NCBI GenBank assembly: GCA_028285345.1
Contig: JANQPT010000019.1
Span: forward strand, 124,001 to 188,000
Reading direction: 5' to 3'
DNA from: Planctomycetales bacterium
GTDB taxonomy: Bacteria > Planctomycetota > Planctomycetia > Planctomycetales > Planctomycetaceae
DNA length: 64,000 nucleotides
The notes under the pieces were generated by a model. The model had not been told where the DNA came from. It searched no databases and saw only the letters and a list, made by a program, of their open reading frames with translations. Positions within the stretch are counted from its first letter, which is position 1, and every line of letters begins with the position of its first letter. Shown here piece after piece: positions 33,633 through 42,103 of the stretch. The translations under genes were made by a program, and so were the position numbers.

Positions 33633-35303
33633 TTATTCTTTCGCCGCGGACTGGGCGGGGCCGACGTGATTCTTCAGACCCTGCCGCGAGCGCTCGACGA
33701 ACTCCTGCGCACTCGGCTCGCGTGCATAAAGAGCAGTCACAGTCTGCCAGATCTCGCGGGCTTGCTCAATGTCGCCTTCCGCGATCAGCTGATCCGCACG
33801 TTCGAGCGCAAACGCGAGCATCGGCTTCGCATCGGTTGTCAACTCCGTCCGTTCGTCGGCAATCTCCCCTTTGAGCTGCGCCGCCATCTCGCGCAAGGCC
33901 TGATGCTGTTCGTTTTCCGCAAGCAACACCGTCAACGCGGTCAGCACGTCGTCGGCCGCCGTCAAGTCGCCCTGCTCCCGGTAGTTCTGCGCGAGCAACA
34001 GCAATCGCATCGGTTCGGATTGCAGAATGTTACGCCGATGTTTGCGAACTTGTCGGTTCAAGCGGCTCTTGAGCTTGTACAGTTCCACTTGGTCCAGATA
34101 GGGAGCGGCCTGATCCTGCCATTTGTCGGCGTCATCCGCGACCAATGACCGCATTTGTTCTCCGGCGGCGATCCAAGCGTCGCTCTCCTCTCCGTCCAAG
34201 ACTTGCTTTGCTGCCTGAAATCGTTCCTCCGCCGGCAACCGGTCGTCACGGAAAAAATAGAATCCACCCAAAATCACTAGGACCAACATCGCGACGAGCA
34301 CCCACGTTTGATTGAGGAACCTCATCACGGGATGTTCCCCGTGCAGCTCCTCCAATTCCCGGCCGACCAATTCCTTCATCATCGTCGCGCCGCCGAAGTC
34401 CGCTTCAGGATGCTCCGCTACTGTCGGACCAACATCCCCCTGCGACGGCAGGCTGGTCATCGTATCCCGCATCGAAAGTTCCACGCGCTTCTTGACCAGC
34501 TCCAATTGTCGCGACAGCACGAAGGCGTCGGGAAATCGTTTCTCCGGCTCCTTCTCCAGCAACTGACAAACTACCGTCTCCAGCCAACTGGGTATTTCAG
34601 GAACCAGCAGCGACGGTCGCTCGAACTGGCCGTATTTGTGCTTGTGAATCACCTCTGAGGAGGTCGAGCCCGAAAACGGGGGTCGACCGGTCAACAGCGC
34701 GTACAGAACGGCCCCCAGCGAGTACAAATCGCTCTGCTTGCTGGCGCGGCGGCCGTCTGCTTGTTCGGGCGACATAAACTCCGCCGTGCCAACGATTCCC
34801 CCCGTCTTAGTGAGTTTGCTCGCGGCAAATACCTGCGCGATGCCAAAATCGGTCAGCTTGACGACCCCGTCGTGATCGAGCAGCAGGTTCGACGGCTTAA
34901 TGTCCCGATGGATGATTCCCGCGTCATGGGCCGCCTTTAACGCGGAGCAAATCTGGACGCCGATATCAATCACTTCTCGCCAGGGGAGTTGCTTCTCTCG
35001 CTTGATCAGATCAGCGAGAGTTTCACCCTCGACATACTCCATCGCGTAGTAGTACGTGCCGGCGTCCGCGCCGCTGTCAAAGAGCTTGATGATGTGTGGA
35101 TTCGTAAGACGGCGCAGGGCGTCGATTTCGCGCTCAAACCGCGCGACAAATCCCGCCTCGCGGGCCATCGCCGACGTGAGCACCTTAACGGCCGCGACTT
35201 GTCCTGTCTCATTGTGTTTCGCCAAATAGACCGTCCCCATTCCGCCAGCGCCGATTTTCTCGGTGATCGCGTAAGGTCCGATTTGACTGGGATGCGACGA
35301 CAC
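33633..35303 (-). CDS. membrane-anchored Ser/Thr protein kinase
   Basis: A 556-aa Hanks-type kinase. Domain order: kinase (about 9-270) with the glycine loop IGAGGMGTVYLAK, the ATP-binding Lys in VAAVKVL, catalytic loop HRDIKPSNLLL and DFG in KLTDFGIAQ; a linker; one TM helix (WVLVAMLVLVILGGFYFF, about 330-350); then an extracytoplasmic helical region of about 200 residues with coiled-coil or TPR-like repeats (VLDGEESDAWIAAGEQMRS, NYREQGDLTAADDVLTALT). I chose GTG 35303 over GTG 35351: AAGGAG lies 9 nt upstream of 35303, and the protein then starts just before the kinase domain (VSSHPSQIGPY). The extracellular part may sense ligands; substrates are unknown. Confidence 0.93.
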   Translation of the reverse strand: MSSHPSQIGPYAITEKIGAGGMGTVYLAKHNETGQVAAVKVLTSAMAREAGFVARFEREIDALRRLTNPHIIKLFDSGADAGTYYYAMEYVEGETLADLIKREKQLPWREVIDIGVQICSALKAAHDAGIIHRDIKPSNLLLDHDGVVKLTDFGIAQVFAASKLTKTGGIVGTAEFMSPEQADGRRASKQSDLYSLGAVLYALLTGRPPFSGSTSSEVIHKHKYGQFERPSLLVPEIPSWLETVVCQLLEKEPEKRFPDAFVLSRQLELVKKRVELSMRDTMTSLPSQGDVGPTVAEHPEADFGGATMMKELVGRELEELHGEHPVMRFLNQTWVLVAMLVLVILGGFYFFRDDRLPAEERFQAAKQVLDGEESDAWIAAGEQMRSLVADDADKWQDQAAPYLDQVELYKLKSRLNRQVRKHRRNILQSEPMRLLLLAQNYREQGDLTAADDVLTALTVLLAENEQHQALREMAAQLKGEIADERTELTTDAKPMLAFALERADQLIAEGDIEQAREIWQTVTALYAREPSAQEFVERSRQGLKNHVGPAQSAAKE

Positions 35304-35515
35304 GCCGACCGGCTCCTTGCTCCGGCGCGGCCGGGGGCAGAAGGAATTCACGCCTGCGCACAGCGGCGTCCGCAGGGGAACAGAGGATCAAGTTAACAGC
35401 TTATCAGCTTAACATGATCGCCCCCAATTCCCAAGAATCCCTCCCCCCGGCTGTTGTCCGACAGTTTTCGCGGGATTGTGTCGAACAACATTGCCCGCAC
35501 CCGCTTGCTCCAACA

Positions 35516-38290
35516 CTATTGCACCACCAATTGGTTCGACGCGCTTGCAGCTTGGAACTGGGAAATTGATACGCCGGCGTTGATCTCCGTGTCGTTGCCC
35601 GGTCCGCCATTGAGGCTGTCGATCCCGTTGCCGCCGTCGAGGAAATCATTGCCTTCGCCTCCCAGAAGCACGTCGTTATCATCCCCGCCCAGTAGGATGT
35701 CGTTGCCCCGGCCGCCGGAAAGCACGTCGCGGCCGCGGCCGCCCAGAATCACGTCGTTTCCATCGCTGCCCAGCAAGATGTCGTTGCCATCTCCGCCCGA
35801 GATGAAGTCATTACCGTCACCACCCAAGATGATGTCGCGGCCATCCTCACCTAAAAGAACATCGTTCCCGGCACCGCCGAAGATGATGTCGTTGCCTGCT
35901 CCGCCGCGTGCAATGAATGTGATGCCCGGCATCAGGAAACTGCCGTTGATCACGTCGTTCCCGTCGCCGCCATCAACATCGATCGTTCGCAGATCAGCGA
36001 CACCAGTCAGATCCCTAATGGAAATTCGGTCATCGCCGCCCTGGCCGTTGACGTCCAGGTTCTCGGTGGTGCCGATGTCCAGAGCAAACAGGCCCAGGTT
36101 ATTGCGCTGAAATCGAACACGGTTGCCGTTGGGGTCGATGCTGAAATCATCGCCCGCCCCGTTCGCACCGTTGACCTGTACGGTATCGTTTCCAGCGCCC
36201 CCTTCCATCAGGTCGCTGCCGTCGCCGTTGTTCCAGATCATTAAGTCATTGCCGGCTTCGCCGAGGACGATGTCGTTCCCTTTGCCGCCGATCAGCACAT
36301 CGTTGCCCGCACCGCCGCGTAACACATCGACGCCGTCTCCTCCGATCAGCAAGTCGTTCCCTTCCCCGCCGTCCAGGTCGAGACTGATCAGCCCGTTAAG
36401 TCCCACACTGCCGGCGATCACGTCATTGCCGCCCTGGCCGTTGACATCCAGGTTCTCGGTCGTGCCAATATCCAAGGCAAACAGGCCCAGATTGTTGCGC
36501 TGAAAGCGGACGCGGTTGCCGTTGGGATCGATGCTGAAATCATCACCCGCACCGTCGGCACCGTTGACCTGCACCGTGTCGTTCCCCTCGCCCCCTTCGA
36601 GGAAGTCGCTGCCGTCACCGTTGTTCCAGATCATCAAGTCGTTGCCGTCTTGACCCAGGACAATGTCATTCCCTTTGCCACCGATCAAAACATCGTTGCC
36701 GGCACCGCCGCGTAACACATCGACACCGTCGCCGCCGATTAGCAAGTCGTTTCCTTCGCCGCCGTCCAGATCGAGGCTGATCAGCCCGTTAAGTCCCACA
36801 CTGCCGGCGATCACGTCATTGCCACCCTGGCCGTTGACGTCCAGATTCTCGGTCGTGCCAATATCGAGCGTGAACAGCCCCAGATTGTTGCGCTGGAATC
36901 GAACGCGATTGCCGTTGGGGTCGATACTGAAATCATCACCCGCCCCGTTCGCACCGTTGACCTGCACCGTGTCGAGTCCCTCGCCCCCTTCGAGGAAGTC
37001 GCTGCCGTCACCGTTGTTCCAGATCATCAGGTCGTTGCCATCTTGACCCAGGACAATGTCATTCCCCTTGCCGCCGATCAGCACATCATTGCCCGCTCCG
37101 CCGCGCAGAACATCCACACCGTCGCCGCCGATCAACAGGTCGTTCCCTTCGCCACCGTCCAAATCGAGGCTGATCAAGCCATTGAGTCCCACACTGCCGG
37201 CGATTACGTCATTGCCACCCTGGCCGTTGACGTCCAGATTCTCGGTCGTGCCAATATCGAGGGCGAACAGGCTCAAATTATTGCGCTGGAATCGGACACG
37301 GTTGCCGTTGGGGTCGATGCTGAAATCATCGCCCGCCCCATTCGCACCGTTGACCTGCACCGTGTCGGTGCCGGCGCCGCCTTCCATCAGGTCGCTGCCG
37401 TCGCCGTTGTTCCAGATCATCAGATCACTGCCCGCTTCGCCGAGGACAATGTCGTTTCCTTTGCCGCCGATCAGCACGTCATTGCCGGCTCCGCCGCGTA
37501 ACACATCCACGCCGTCACCGCCGATCAGCAAGTCGTTCCCTTCGCCACCGTCGAGGTCAAGACTGATCAAGCCATTGAGCCCCGCGCTGCCGACGATTAC
37601 GTCATTGCCACCTTGACCGTTGACGTCCAGATTCTCGGTGGTGCCGATATCAAGCGTGAACAAGCCGAGGTTATTGCGCTGGAATCGAACGCGGTTGCCA
37701 TTGGGATCGATACTGAAATCATCACCCGCACCGTCGGCACCGTTGACCTGCACCGTGTCGTTGCCGGAACCGCCGTCCATGCGATCACTGCCGTCGCCAT
37801 TGTTCCAGATCATCAGGTCGTTGCCGGAACCGCCGTTGACCGTATCGCTGCCTTTTCCGCCGATAATCGCGTCGTTTCCTGAACCGCCGAGCAGATTGTC
37901 ATTGCCGGCGCCGCCAATGAGCAGATCATTTCCGGCTCCGCCCAAGAAGATGTCGCGATCGCTGCCGCCGATCAGCGTGTCATTGCCATTTTGGCCCAAG
38001 GCGATCGACCGTAGACCGGTCGAGTTCTGAAACGAATCATCGCCGTCTCCGCCGATAAAGATGATCGATTGCACCGCATTGGCGCTAAACGACTGAGTAT
38101 GAGTCTCATTGCCGTGGGATAAAGAGACGCTGATGTCGCCGTTTTGCAGCGTCGTGACCTGCACCGCGTCGTTGTCGCCGGTGCCGTTGATGAAGATCGC
38201 GTTGCCTAAAAGATCAATTGAGCCTGCCAGTAACCGCCGATTTTCCAAAGATTCCAGATACAATTTCCGTCCACGAGGGGATCTTGCCAT
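35516..38290 (-). CDS. secreted RTX (haemolysin-type Ca2+-binding) repeat protein with 393-bp tandem units
   Basis: A 924-aa exported protein. The N-terminus has the planctomycete extracellular motif LYLESLENRRLLAGS (about 10-24) without a classical signal peptide. Most of the protein consists of GGxGxDxxx nonapeptides that bind Ca2+ and fold into a parallel beta-roll. A 131-aa module (NDLMIWNNGDGSD... NLDVNGQGGND...) repeats with exact 393-bp spacing at the DNA level (repeat landmarks at 36231, 36624, 37017, 37410 and 37803), about 4.5 copies, differing at only a few residues (LGEAG versus LGQDG, LMEGG versus FLEGG). The C-terminus lacks any enzyme domain. Probably a surface or matrix protein. 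Confidence 0.88.
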   Translation of the reverse strand: MARSPRGRKLYLESLENRRLLAGSIDLLGNAIFINGTGDNDAVQVTTLQNGDISVSLSHGNETHTQSFSANAVQSIIFIGGDGDDSFQNSTGLRSIALGQNGNDTLIGGSDRDIFLGGAGNDLLIGGAGNDNLLGGSGNDAIIGGKGSDTVNGGSGNDLMIWNNGDGSDRMDGGSGNDTVQVNGADGAGDDFSIDPNGNRVRFQRNNLGLFTLDIGTTENLDVNGQGGNDVIVGSAGLNGLISLDLDGGEGNDLLIGGDGVDVLRGGAGNDVLIGGKGNDIVLGEAGSDLMIWNNGDGSDLMEGGAGTDTVQVNGANGAGDDFSIDPNGNRVRFQRNNLSLFALDIGTTENLDVNGQGGNDVIAGSVGLNGLISLDLDGGEGNDLLIGGDGVDVLRGGAGNDVLIGGKGNDIVLGQDGNDLMIWNNGDGSDFLEGGEGLDTVQVNGANGAGDDFSIDPNGNRVRFQRNNLGLFTLDIGTTENLDVNGQGGNDVIAGSVGLNGLISLDLDGGEGNDLLIGGDGVDVLRGGAGNDVLIGGKGNDIVLGQDGNDLMIWNNGDGSDFLEGGEGNDTVQVNGADGAGDDFSIDPNGNRVRFQRNNLGLFALDIGTTENLDVNGQGGNDVIAGSVGLNGLISLDLDGGEGNDLLIGGDGVDVLRGGAGNDVLIGGKGNDIVLGEAGNDLMIWNNGDGSDLMEGGAGNDTVQVNGANGAGDDFSIDPNGNRVRFQRNNLGLFALDIGTTENLDVNGQGGDDRISIRDLTGVADLRTIDVDGGDGNDVINGSFLMPGITFIARGGAGNDIIFGGAGNDVLLGEDGRDIILGGDGNDFISGGDGNDILLGSDGNDVILGGRGRDVLSGGRGNDILLGGDDNDVLLGGEGNDFLDGGNGIDSLNGGPGNDTEINAGVSISQFQAASASNQLVVQ
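36030..37818 (-). repeat. coding tandem repeat, 393-bp period, about 4.5 copies
   Basis: The same TTCCAGATCAT landmark recurs at 37803, 37410, 37017, 36624 and 36231, always 393 bp apart, with long stretches of identity between copies. The period is exactly 131 codons, so the frame is never disturbed. Copies two and five read LGEAG at the same place where three and four read LGQDG. Such long near-identical in-frame units suggest recent expansion or gene conversion, and the true copy number may vary or be hard to assemble. Confidence 0.85.
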
Positions 38291-38511
38291 AGTGAGCTTT
38301 GCTGCCTTTATGATTGAGTACACAAACAGATTGTTCGTGTGGAGTGTGAAGCCCGTGCGCACCGCAATCCCTGGTGCAACTGGCCAGATCACCGTTTGGC
38401 GGCAGAAGCGGACATGTTTCCTCCGAGTTTTTGCGATTTCGCCCGGAATTGACGATAACTCGATACGAGAGCGGACGTTCCGAGCATCAACACACAGGGA
38501 GCCAAGCGTCG

Positions 38512-39330
38512 ATGGACTATCGACAAATCGCCGAACTCGAAGAAGCCCGCCAAGCGGTCGGCACCGCGGAGGTGGCCCTCCACAGCGAGCAAGTGGCTGG
38601 CGGGATCATGTCGTTTGCCGGAATCGGCTCCTGGGCAAATCAAGCTTGCGGATTGGGACTGGACGGTCCTGTGAGCGACGCCGACCTCGACCGGTTCGTC
38701 GATTTCTACGTCGAGCGCGGCGTCGAGCCGAAACTTGAGGTCTGTCCCTTTGCCGATGAAACGTTAATCAAGGGGCTGGCGGCACGCGGATTCGAACTCC
38801 GTGAATTCGAAAACGTGTTGTTCCGCGACCTGTCAATAGAACACGACCTGCGCGGATTGCTCGAGCAGGGCTGGCCGCACGATCTGGACTTGGTTCACGT
38901 CGAACCCGGTAACAAACCGCAGGTTCGGACCTTCGTCGAGGTCTCTACGTCGGGCTTTCGTCCGCCCGATCAGCCGATTGATGACGTCTTTTTCGACGTC
39001 ACTTCGCGAGTGGTCCAGCACCCGCGCTGCGACCACTATTTGGCAATGGTCGAGGGAAAACCGGTTGGCGGCGGCGGAATGGAATCGAGCGGAGAAATCG
39101 CCTGCCTATTCGGCACGAGCGTGCTGCCCGAATTTCGACGTCGGGGCATTCAGGCGGCGCTGATCGTACGCCGTTTGGAGCGGGCCCGCGAGCTGAGTTG
39201 TCGTTGGGGTGTGATCCATACCCTCCCGGGTATCGCCACCGAGCGCAATTCCCGTCGCCTGGGGTTTGAATTGGCCTATACCAAAGTCATCATGGCAAAA
39301 CCGGGCAACGGATTGTCCGTTTCACCCTGA
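38512..39330 (+). CDS. GNAT-family N-acetyltransferase
   Basis: A 272-aa acetyl-CoA-dependent transferase. The C-terminal half is the GNAT fold: HYLAMVEGKPVGGGGME (beta 4), IACLFGTSVLPEFRRRGIQ (motif A with the R-R-x-x-G/A pyrophosphate loop) and ALIVRRLERARELSCRWG, GIATERNSRRLGFELAYTKV (motif B). The N-terminal half (DLDRFVDFYVERGVEPKLEV, LAARGFELREFENVL) is probably a second degenerate GNAT domain. The ATG at 38512 is chosen because AGGGAG lies about 12 nt upstream; a longer frame to 38374 overlaps the divergent RTX gene's leader. The acceptor is not known. Confidence 0.85.
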   Translation: MDYRQIAELEEARQAVGTAEVALHSEQVAGGIMSFAGIGSWANQACGLGLDGPVSDADLDRFVDFYVERGVEPKLEVCPFADETLIKGLAARGFELREFENVLFRDLSIEHDLRGLLEQGWPHDLDLVHVEPGNKPQVRTFVEVSTSGFRPPDQPIDDVFFDVTSRVVQHPRCDHYLAMVEGKPVGGGGMESSGEIACLFGTSVLPEFRRRGIQAALIVRRLERARELSCRWGVIHTLPGIATERNSRRLGFELAYTKVIMAKPGNGLSVSP

Positions 39331-39366
39331 CCAGCAATCGTCTAATTCAATTCGCAGGAACAAACC

Positions 39367-39780
39367 ATGCCGTCAGCTGCAAAAAACGCCGGCCTGTTCG
39401 AAAACATCTCCCCGATCCTCAACGTCAAAAACCTGGCCGCCAGCATCAAGTACTACGAGGATGTGCTCGGATTCCAGCGGGCCGATTGGGTCACCGACGA
39501 CGCGATCTTCGGCTTCGTGCTGCGCGACGGATTCGGGATCTACCTCAGCCAGCAGAGCCAGGGCCATCCGGGCACTTGGTTGTGGATCGGTTTTGAAGAC
39601 GTCGATCCGCTCTACGAGGAGTACAAAGCCGCGGGCGCAAAGATTGTGATGGAGCCGACCAATTTCGATTGGGCCTGGGAAATGCGCGTCGAGGATCTCG
39701 ACGGGCACGTGATTCGGTTTGGCAGCGAACCGAAGACGGAATTGCCTTTTGAAGATCCGCCGGAGTGGGCCGCATCGTGA
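39367..39780 (+). CDS. glyoxalase/bleomycin-resistance (VOC) family protein
   Basis: A 137-aa vicinal-oxygen-chelate fold protein. The two beta-alpha-beta-beta-beta modules are visible: ISPILNVKNLAASIKYYEDV with GFQRADWVTDDAIFGFVL, and GTWLWIGFEDVDPLYEEYKA with the C-terminal WEMRVEDLDGHVIRFGSEP. The GHVIRF end is the family signature. A metal-binding Glu/His set is not complete to my eye, so this may be a binding or resistance protein and not a glyoxalase. It follows the GNAT gene by 36 bp on the same strand and probably shares a transcript. Confidence 0.85.
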   Translation: MPSAAKNAGLFENISPILNVKNLAASIKYYEDVLGFQRADWVTDDAIFGFVLRDGFGIYLSQQSQGHPGTWLWIGFEDVDPLYEEYKAAGAKIVMEPTNFDWAWEMRVEDLDGHVIRFGSEPKTELPFEDPPEWAAS

Positions 39781-39940
39781 CGGCTGATGCATGCGGGAAA
39801 ACTACAACTAGAACAGCGTCCGTCGCCTTCAAATCTTCCGTTCTGTACGCTCACGGATTACGATGTCCGACTGACCAACAGCGCAATTGGTACAGGATCT
39901 CTACCATGCAACACCGCGGACTTCAGGAGCGAACAGGATC

Positions 39941-41995
39941 TTGAGCCGGCGGACGACCACAATCCAGCGTCGCCTGATGGGCGACTTATTGTTGTTGATC
40001 GTTCTCACCGGAGGAACGATCCTCATCGCGACGTGGTTCCTCGGTGCGCGGTCGATTGAGCAGCTGTCCAAGACGTTGATCGACCGCACCACGCTCCGCA
40101 CTGAGGAGCAACTCGATGGTTTCTTCGGTTCGGTCAGCACACAGGTCCTGGCCGGACGGGATTGGGCGCGCGCTGAAATCTTGAATCCCACCGATCCGCT
40201 GGCAATGAACAAGCTGTTTGTGCCGATCCTCCGCCACAATCCGCATCTCTCCTCAATGATGATCGCCGATTCCGACGGAGTGGAGTATTTGCTGCTCCGC
40301 ACTCCGCTTGATCCCAACGAGTGGTCCAATCGCGTCGTCGAAGCGGATCGCAAAGGGACAGACGTCTACAACCGGAAGTGGAACACGAAGACCGGGGAAG
40401 TGAAAGAAAAAAACGCTCCACTCGAGTACGACCCCCGCACGCGGGTTTGGTATGAGCAAGCGCTGCTAACGACAGACGAAGAACCGGTGTTTTGGACGGA
40501 GCCGGTGATCTTCTTTGTGACCAAGGATCCCGGCATTACCGCGTCGACACATCTCGTGTTTGATTCCGACCCGCCCCGCACGGTCGTCGTCGCTTACGAT
40601 CTGCTGCTGATGGACATCTCGAAATTCACGACGAGTCTCGAAGTCAGCGACCGCGGAAAAGCGTTCGTGCTGTTTGAGGATGCCGACGAGGGCCAGTTCA
40701 AGGTCATCGGCTTGCCTCGCGACGAACGTTTTCCGGACGATCAAGCGATTCGCGACACATTGGTGCCGTCGTTGGGGAAAGACGCCGTCGTTGACTCTCA
40801 GGCCGATCTGCCGTCGCCCGCGGAGTTAAAAGTCCCCTCCGTCTTCGCCGTCATGGAGGCCTGGGAACAGGGAGAGCGGCCGCAGCAGCCTGTGCGGTTC
40901 TCCTCGGGCGGGGAGTATTGGTGGGGCGGGCTTCGGCCGTTTTCGGTCGGCGACAACACGTTTTGGATTGGTGTCGTCGTCCCCGAGCAAGATCTCTCCG
41001 GCACGATTCGCATGCAGCAGTGGGTTTTGATGGGCATCGTGCTCGGCGTGTTGGGCGTCGGGATGTACCGCTCCGGGATGCTGGCCCGGCGTTTCAGTGC
41101 GCCCATTAAGCAACTGGTCGACCAAAGTGAGCGGATCAGCCGCGGAGATTTGGAAACGGGCGCAGCAATCGCATCCGACGTCGGCGAGATTCGCCGCCTC
41201 GCCGACGCCCATGACCAAATGCGCGACGGCCTGAAATCGGTGATCAAACTGGAAAAACTGGAACGCGATCTGGACATCGCCCGCGACATCCAGCTCGGCC
41301 TACTGCCCGACGAAGCGCCGCTGACGCCGGGATTCGAAGTCGCCGGCAAAAATCGCCCGGCCGACAAAACCGGGGGCGACTATTATGACTGGCTCACCAT
41401 GCCCGACGGGCGGACGTTGTTCACATTGGCGGACGTCGCGGGCCACGGAATCGGGCCGGCGCTGATCGTTGCGGTCTACCGGGCCTATATGCGGGCTTCG
41501 ACGAGTGACGGGGAGGCAGTGCTGAGAACGGTCGCGGCGAAATTGAATGATCTCTTGTGCGACGACATGCCCGAAGGCCGCTTTATTACCGCCGCCATCG
41601 GCCTGGTCGACCCTGGTAAGAACGAAGTCCGTTTGCTCTCCGCCGGTCAGGCGCCGCTCTTGTATTACGAAGCGGCAACTGACACGCTGCACAATTGGGA
41701 TGCGGACGACATGCCGCTGGGGATCGTTTCCGGTGTGGAATTCACCAAGGCGCGTCAGATCTTGTTTGCCCCGGGCGACCTTCTCGTGCTGACGACCGAC
41801 GGGTTTTTCGAAGCGGAAAACTCAGCCGGTGAGGCGTTTGGAATTCATGCCCTGGAGCAGTTCATTCGGGAAAACCATCATCGGCCGCCGGCGGAGTTGA
41901 TTGAGCGGCTCTACGAGCGAATCGACCAACATGCCGCCGGCGCCCCGCAAGGAGACGATTTAACGGCGGTTGTCGTGAAATGTTCCGTCGAGTGA
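39941..41995 (+). CDS. sensor-type SpoIIE/PP2C serine phosphatase
   Basis: A 684-aa inner-membrane signalling protein. Order: TM helix (MGDLLLLIVLTGGTILIATW), a periplasmic dCACHE-like sensor domain of about 300 residues (TRVWYEQALLTTDEEPVFW), a second TM (QWVLMGIVLGVLGVGMYRSG), HAMP (PIKQLVDQSERISRGDLETG), a coiled linker (LERDLDIARDIQLGLLP) and a SpoIIE/PP2C phosphatase domain (KTGGDYYDWLTMPDGRTLF, ADVAGHGIGPALIV, GDDLTAVVVK) with metal-binding Asp residues in these motifs. It would dephosphorylate a Ser/Thr-phosphorylated partner, such as an anti-anti-sigma factor; none is encoded nearby. The TTG at 39941 with AGGAG 11 nt upstream is my best start, an ATG at 39977 is the alternative. Confidence 0.88.
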   Translation: MSRRTTTIQRRLMGDLLLLIVLTGGTILIATWFLGARSIEQLSKTLIDRTTLRTEEQLDGFFGSVSTQVLAGRDWARAEILNPTDPLAMNKLFVPILRHNPHLSSMMIADSDGVEYLLLRTPLDPNEWSNRVVEADRKGTDVYNRKWNTKTGEVKEKNAPLEYDPRTRVWYEQALLTTDEEPVFWTEPVIFFVTKDPGITASTHLVFDSDPPRTVVVAYDLLLMDISKFTTSLEVSDRGKAFVLFEDADEGQFKVIGLPRDERFPDDQAIRDTLVPSLGKDAVVDSQADLPSPAELKVPSVFAVMEAWEQGERPQQPVRFSSGGEYWWGGLRPFSVGDNTFWIGVVVPEQDLSGTIRMQQWVLMGIVLGVLGVGMYRSGMLARRFSAPIKQLVDQSERISRGDLETGAAIASDVGEIRRLADAHDQMRDGLKSVIKLEKLERDLDIARDIQLGLLPDEAPLTPGFEVAGKNRPADKTGGDYYDWLTMPDGRTLFTLADVAGHGIGPALIVAVYRAYMRASTSDGEAVLRTVAAKLNDLLCDDMPEGRFITAAIGLVDPGKNEVRLLSAGQAPLLYYEAATDTLHNWDADDMPLGIVSGVEFTKARQILFAPGDLLVLTTDGFFEAENSAGEAFGIHALEQFIRENHHRPPAELIERLYERIDQHAAGAPQGDDLTAVVVKCSVE

Positions 41996-42103
41996 ACGAT
42001 CTGTGAAACAGCGACGAAGTCAAGTCCGCATCTTCACACACACTTCGAGGACGGCTATCATAAACGCTGGCTAATCTGACGTGGCACTAACAGGCGACGA
42101 ACC

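Noticed and set aside
36030-37818. Regularly spaced repeats considered as a CRISPR array
   Set aside because: The period is 393 bp, the repeats are in frame and near identical throughout, and there are no short unique spacers. They are protein-coding tandem units.
36123-38030. Long Pro/Ser-rich open frames antisense to the RTX repeat gene
   Set aside because: They are the reverse complement of GGxGxD-coding repeats, give low-complexity Pro/Leu/Ser/Ile translations, and recur with the same 393-bp period as the sense gene. They are by-products of the repeat.
39941-41995. A stressosome or partner-switching operon around the SpoIIE phosphatase
   Set aside because: No STAS-domain anti-anti-sigma factor, anti-sigma kinase or sigma factor gene is nearby; neighbours are a VOC protein and a DUF1501 protein.
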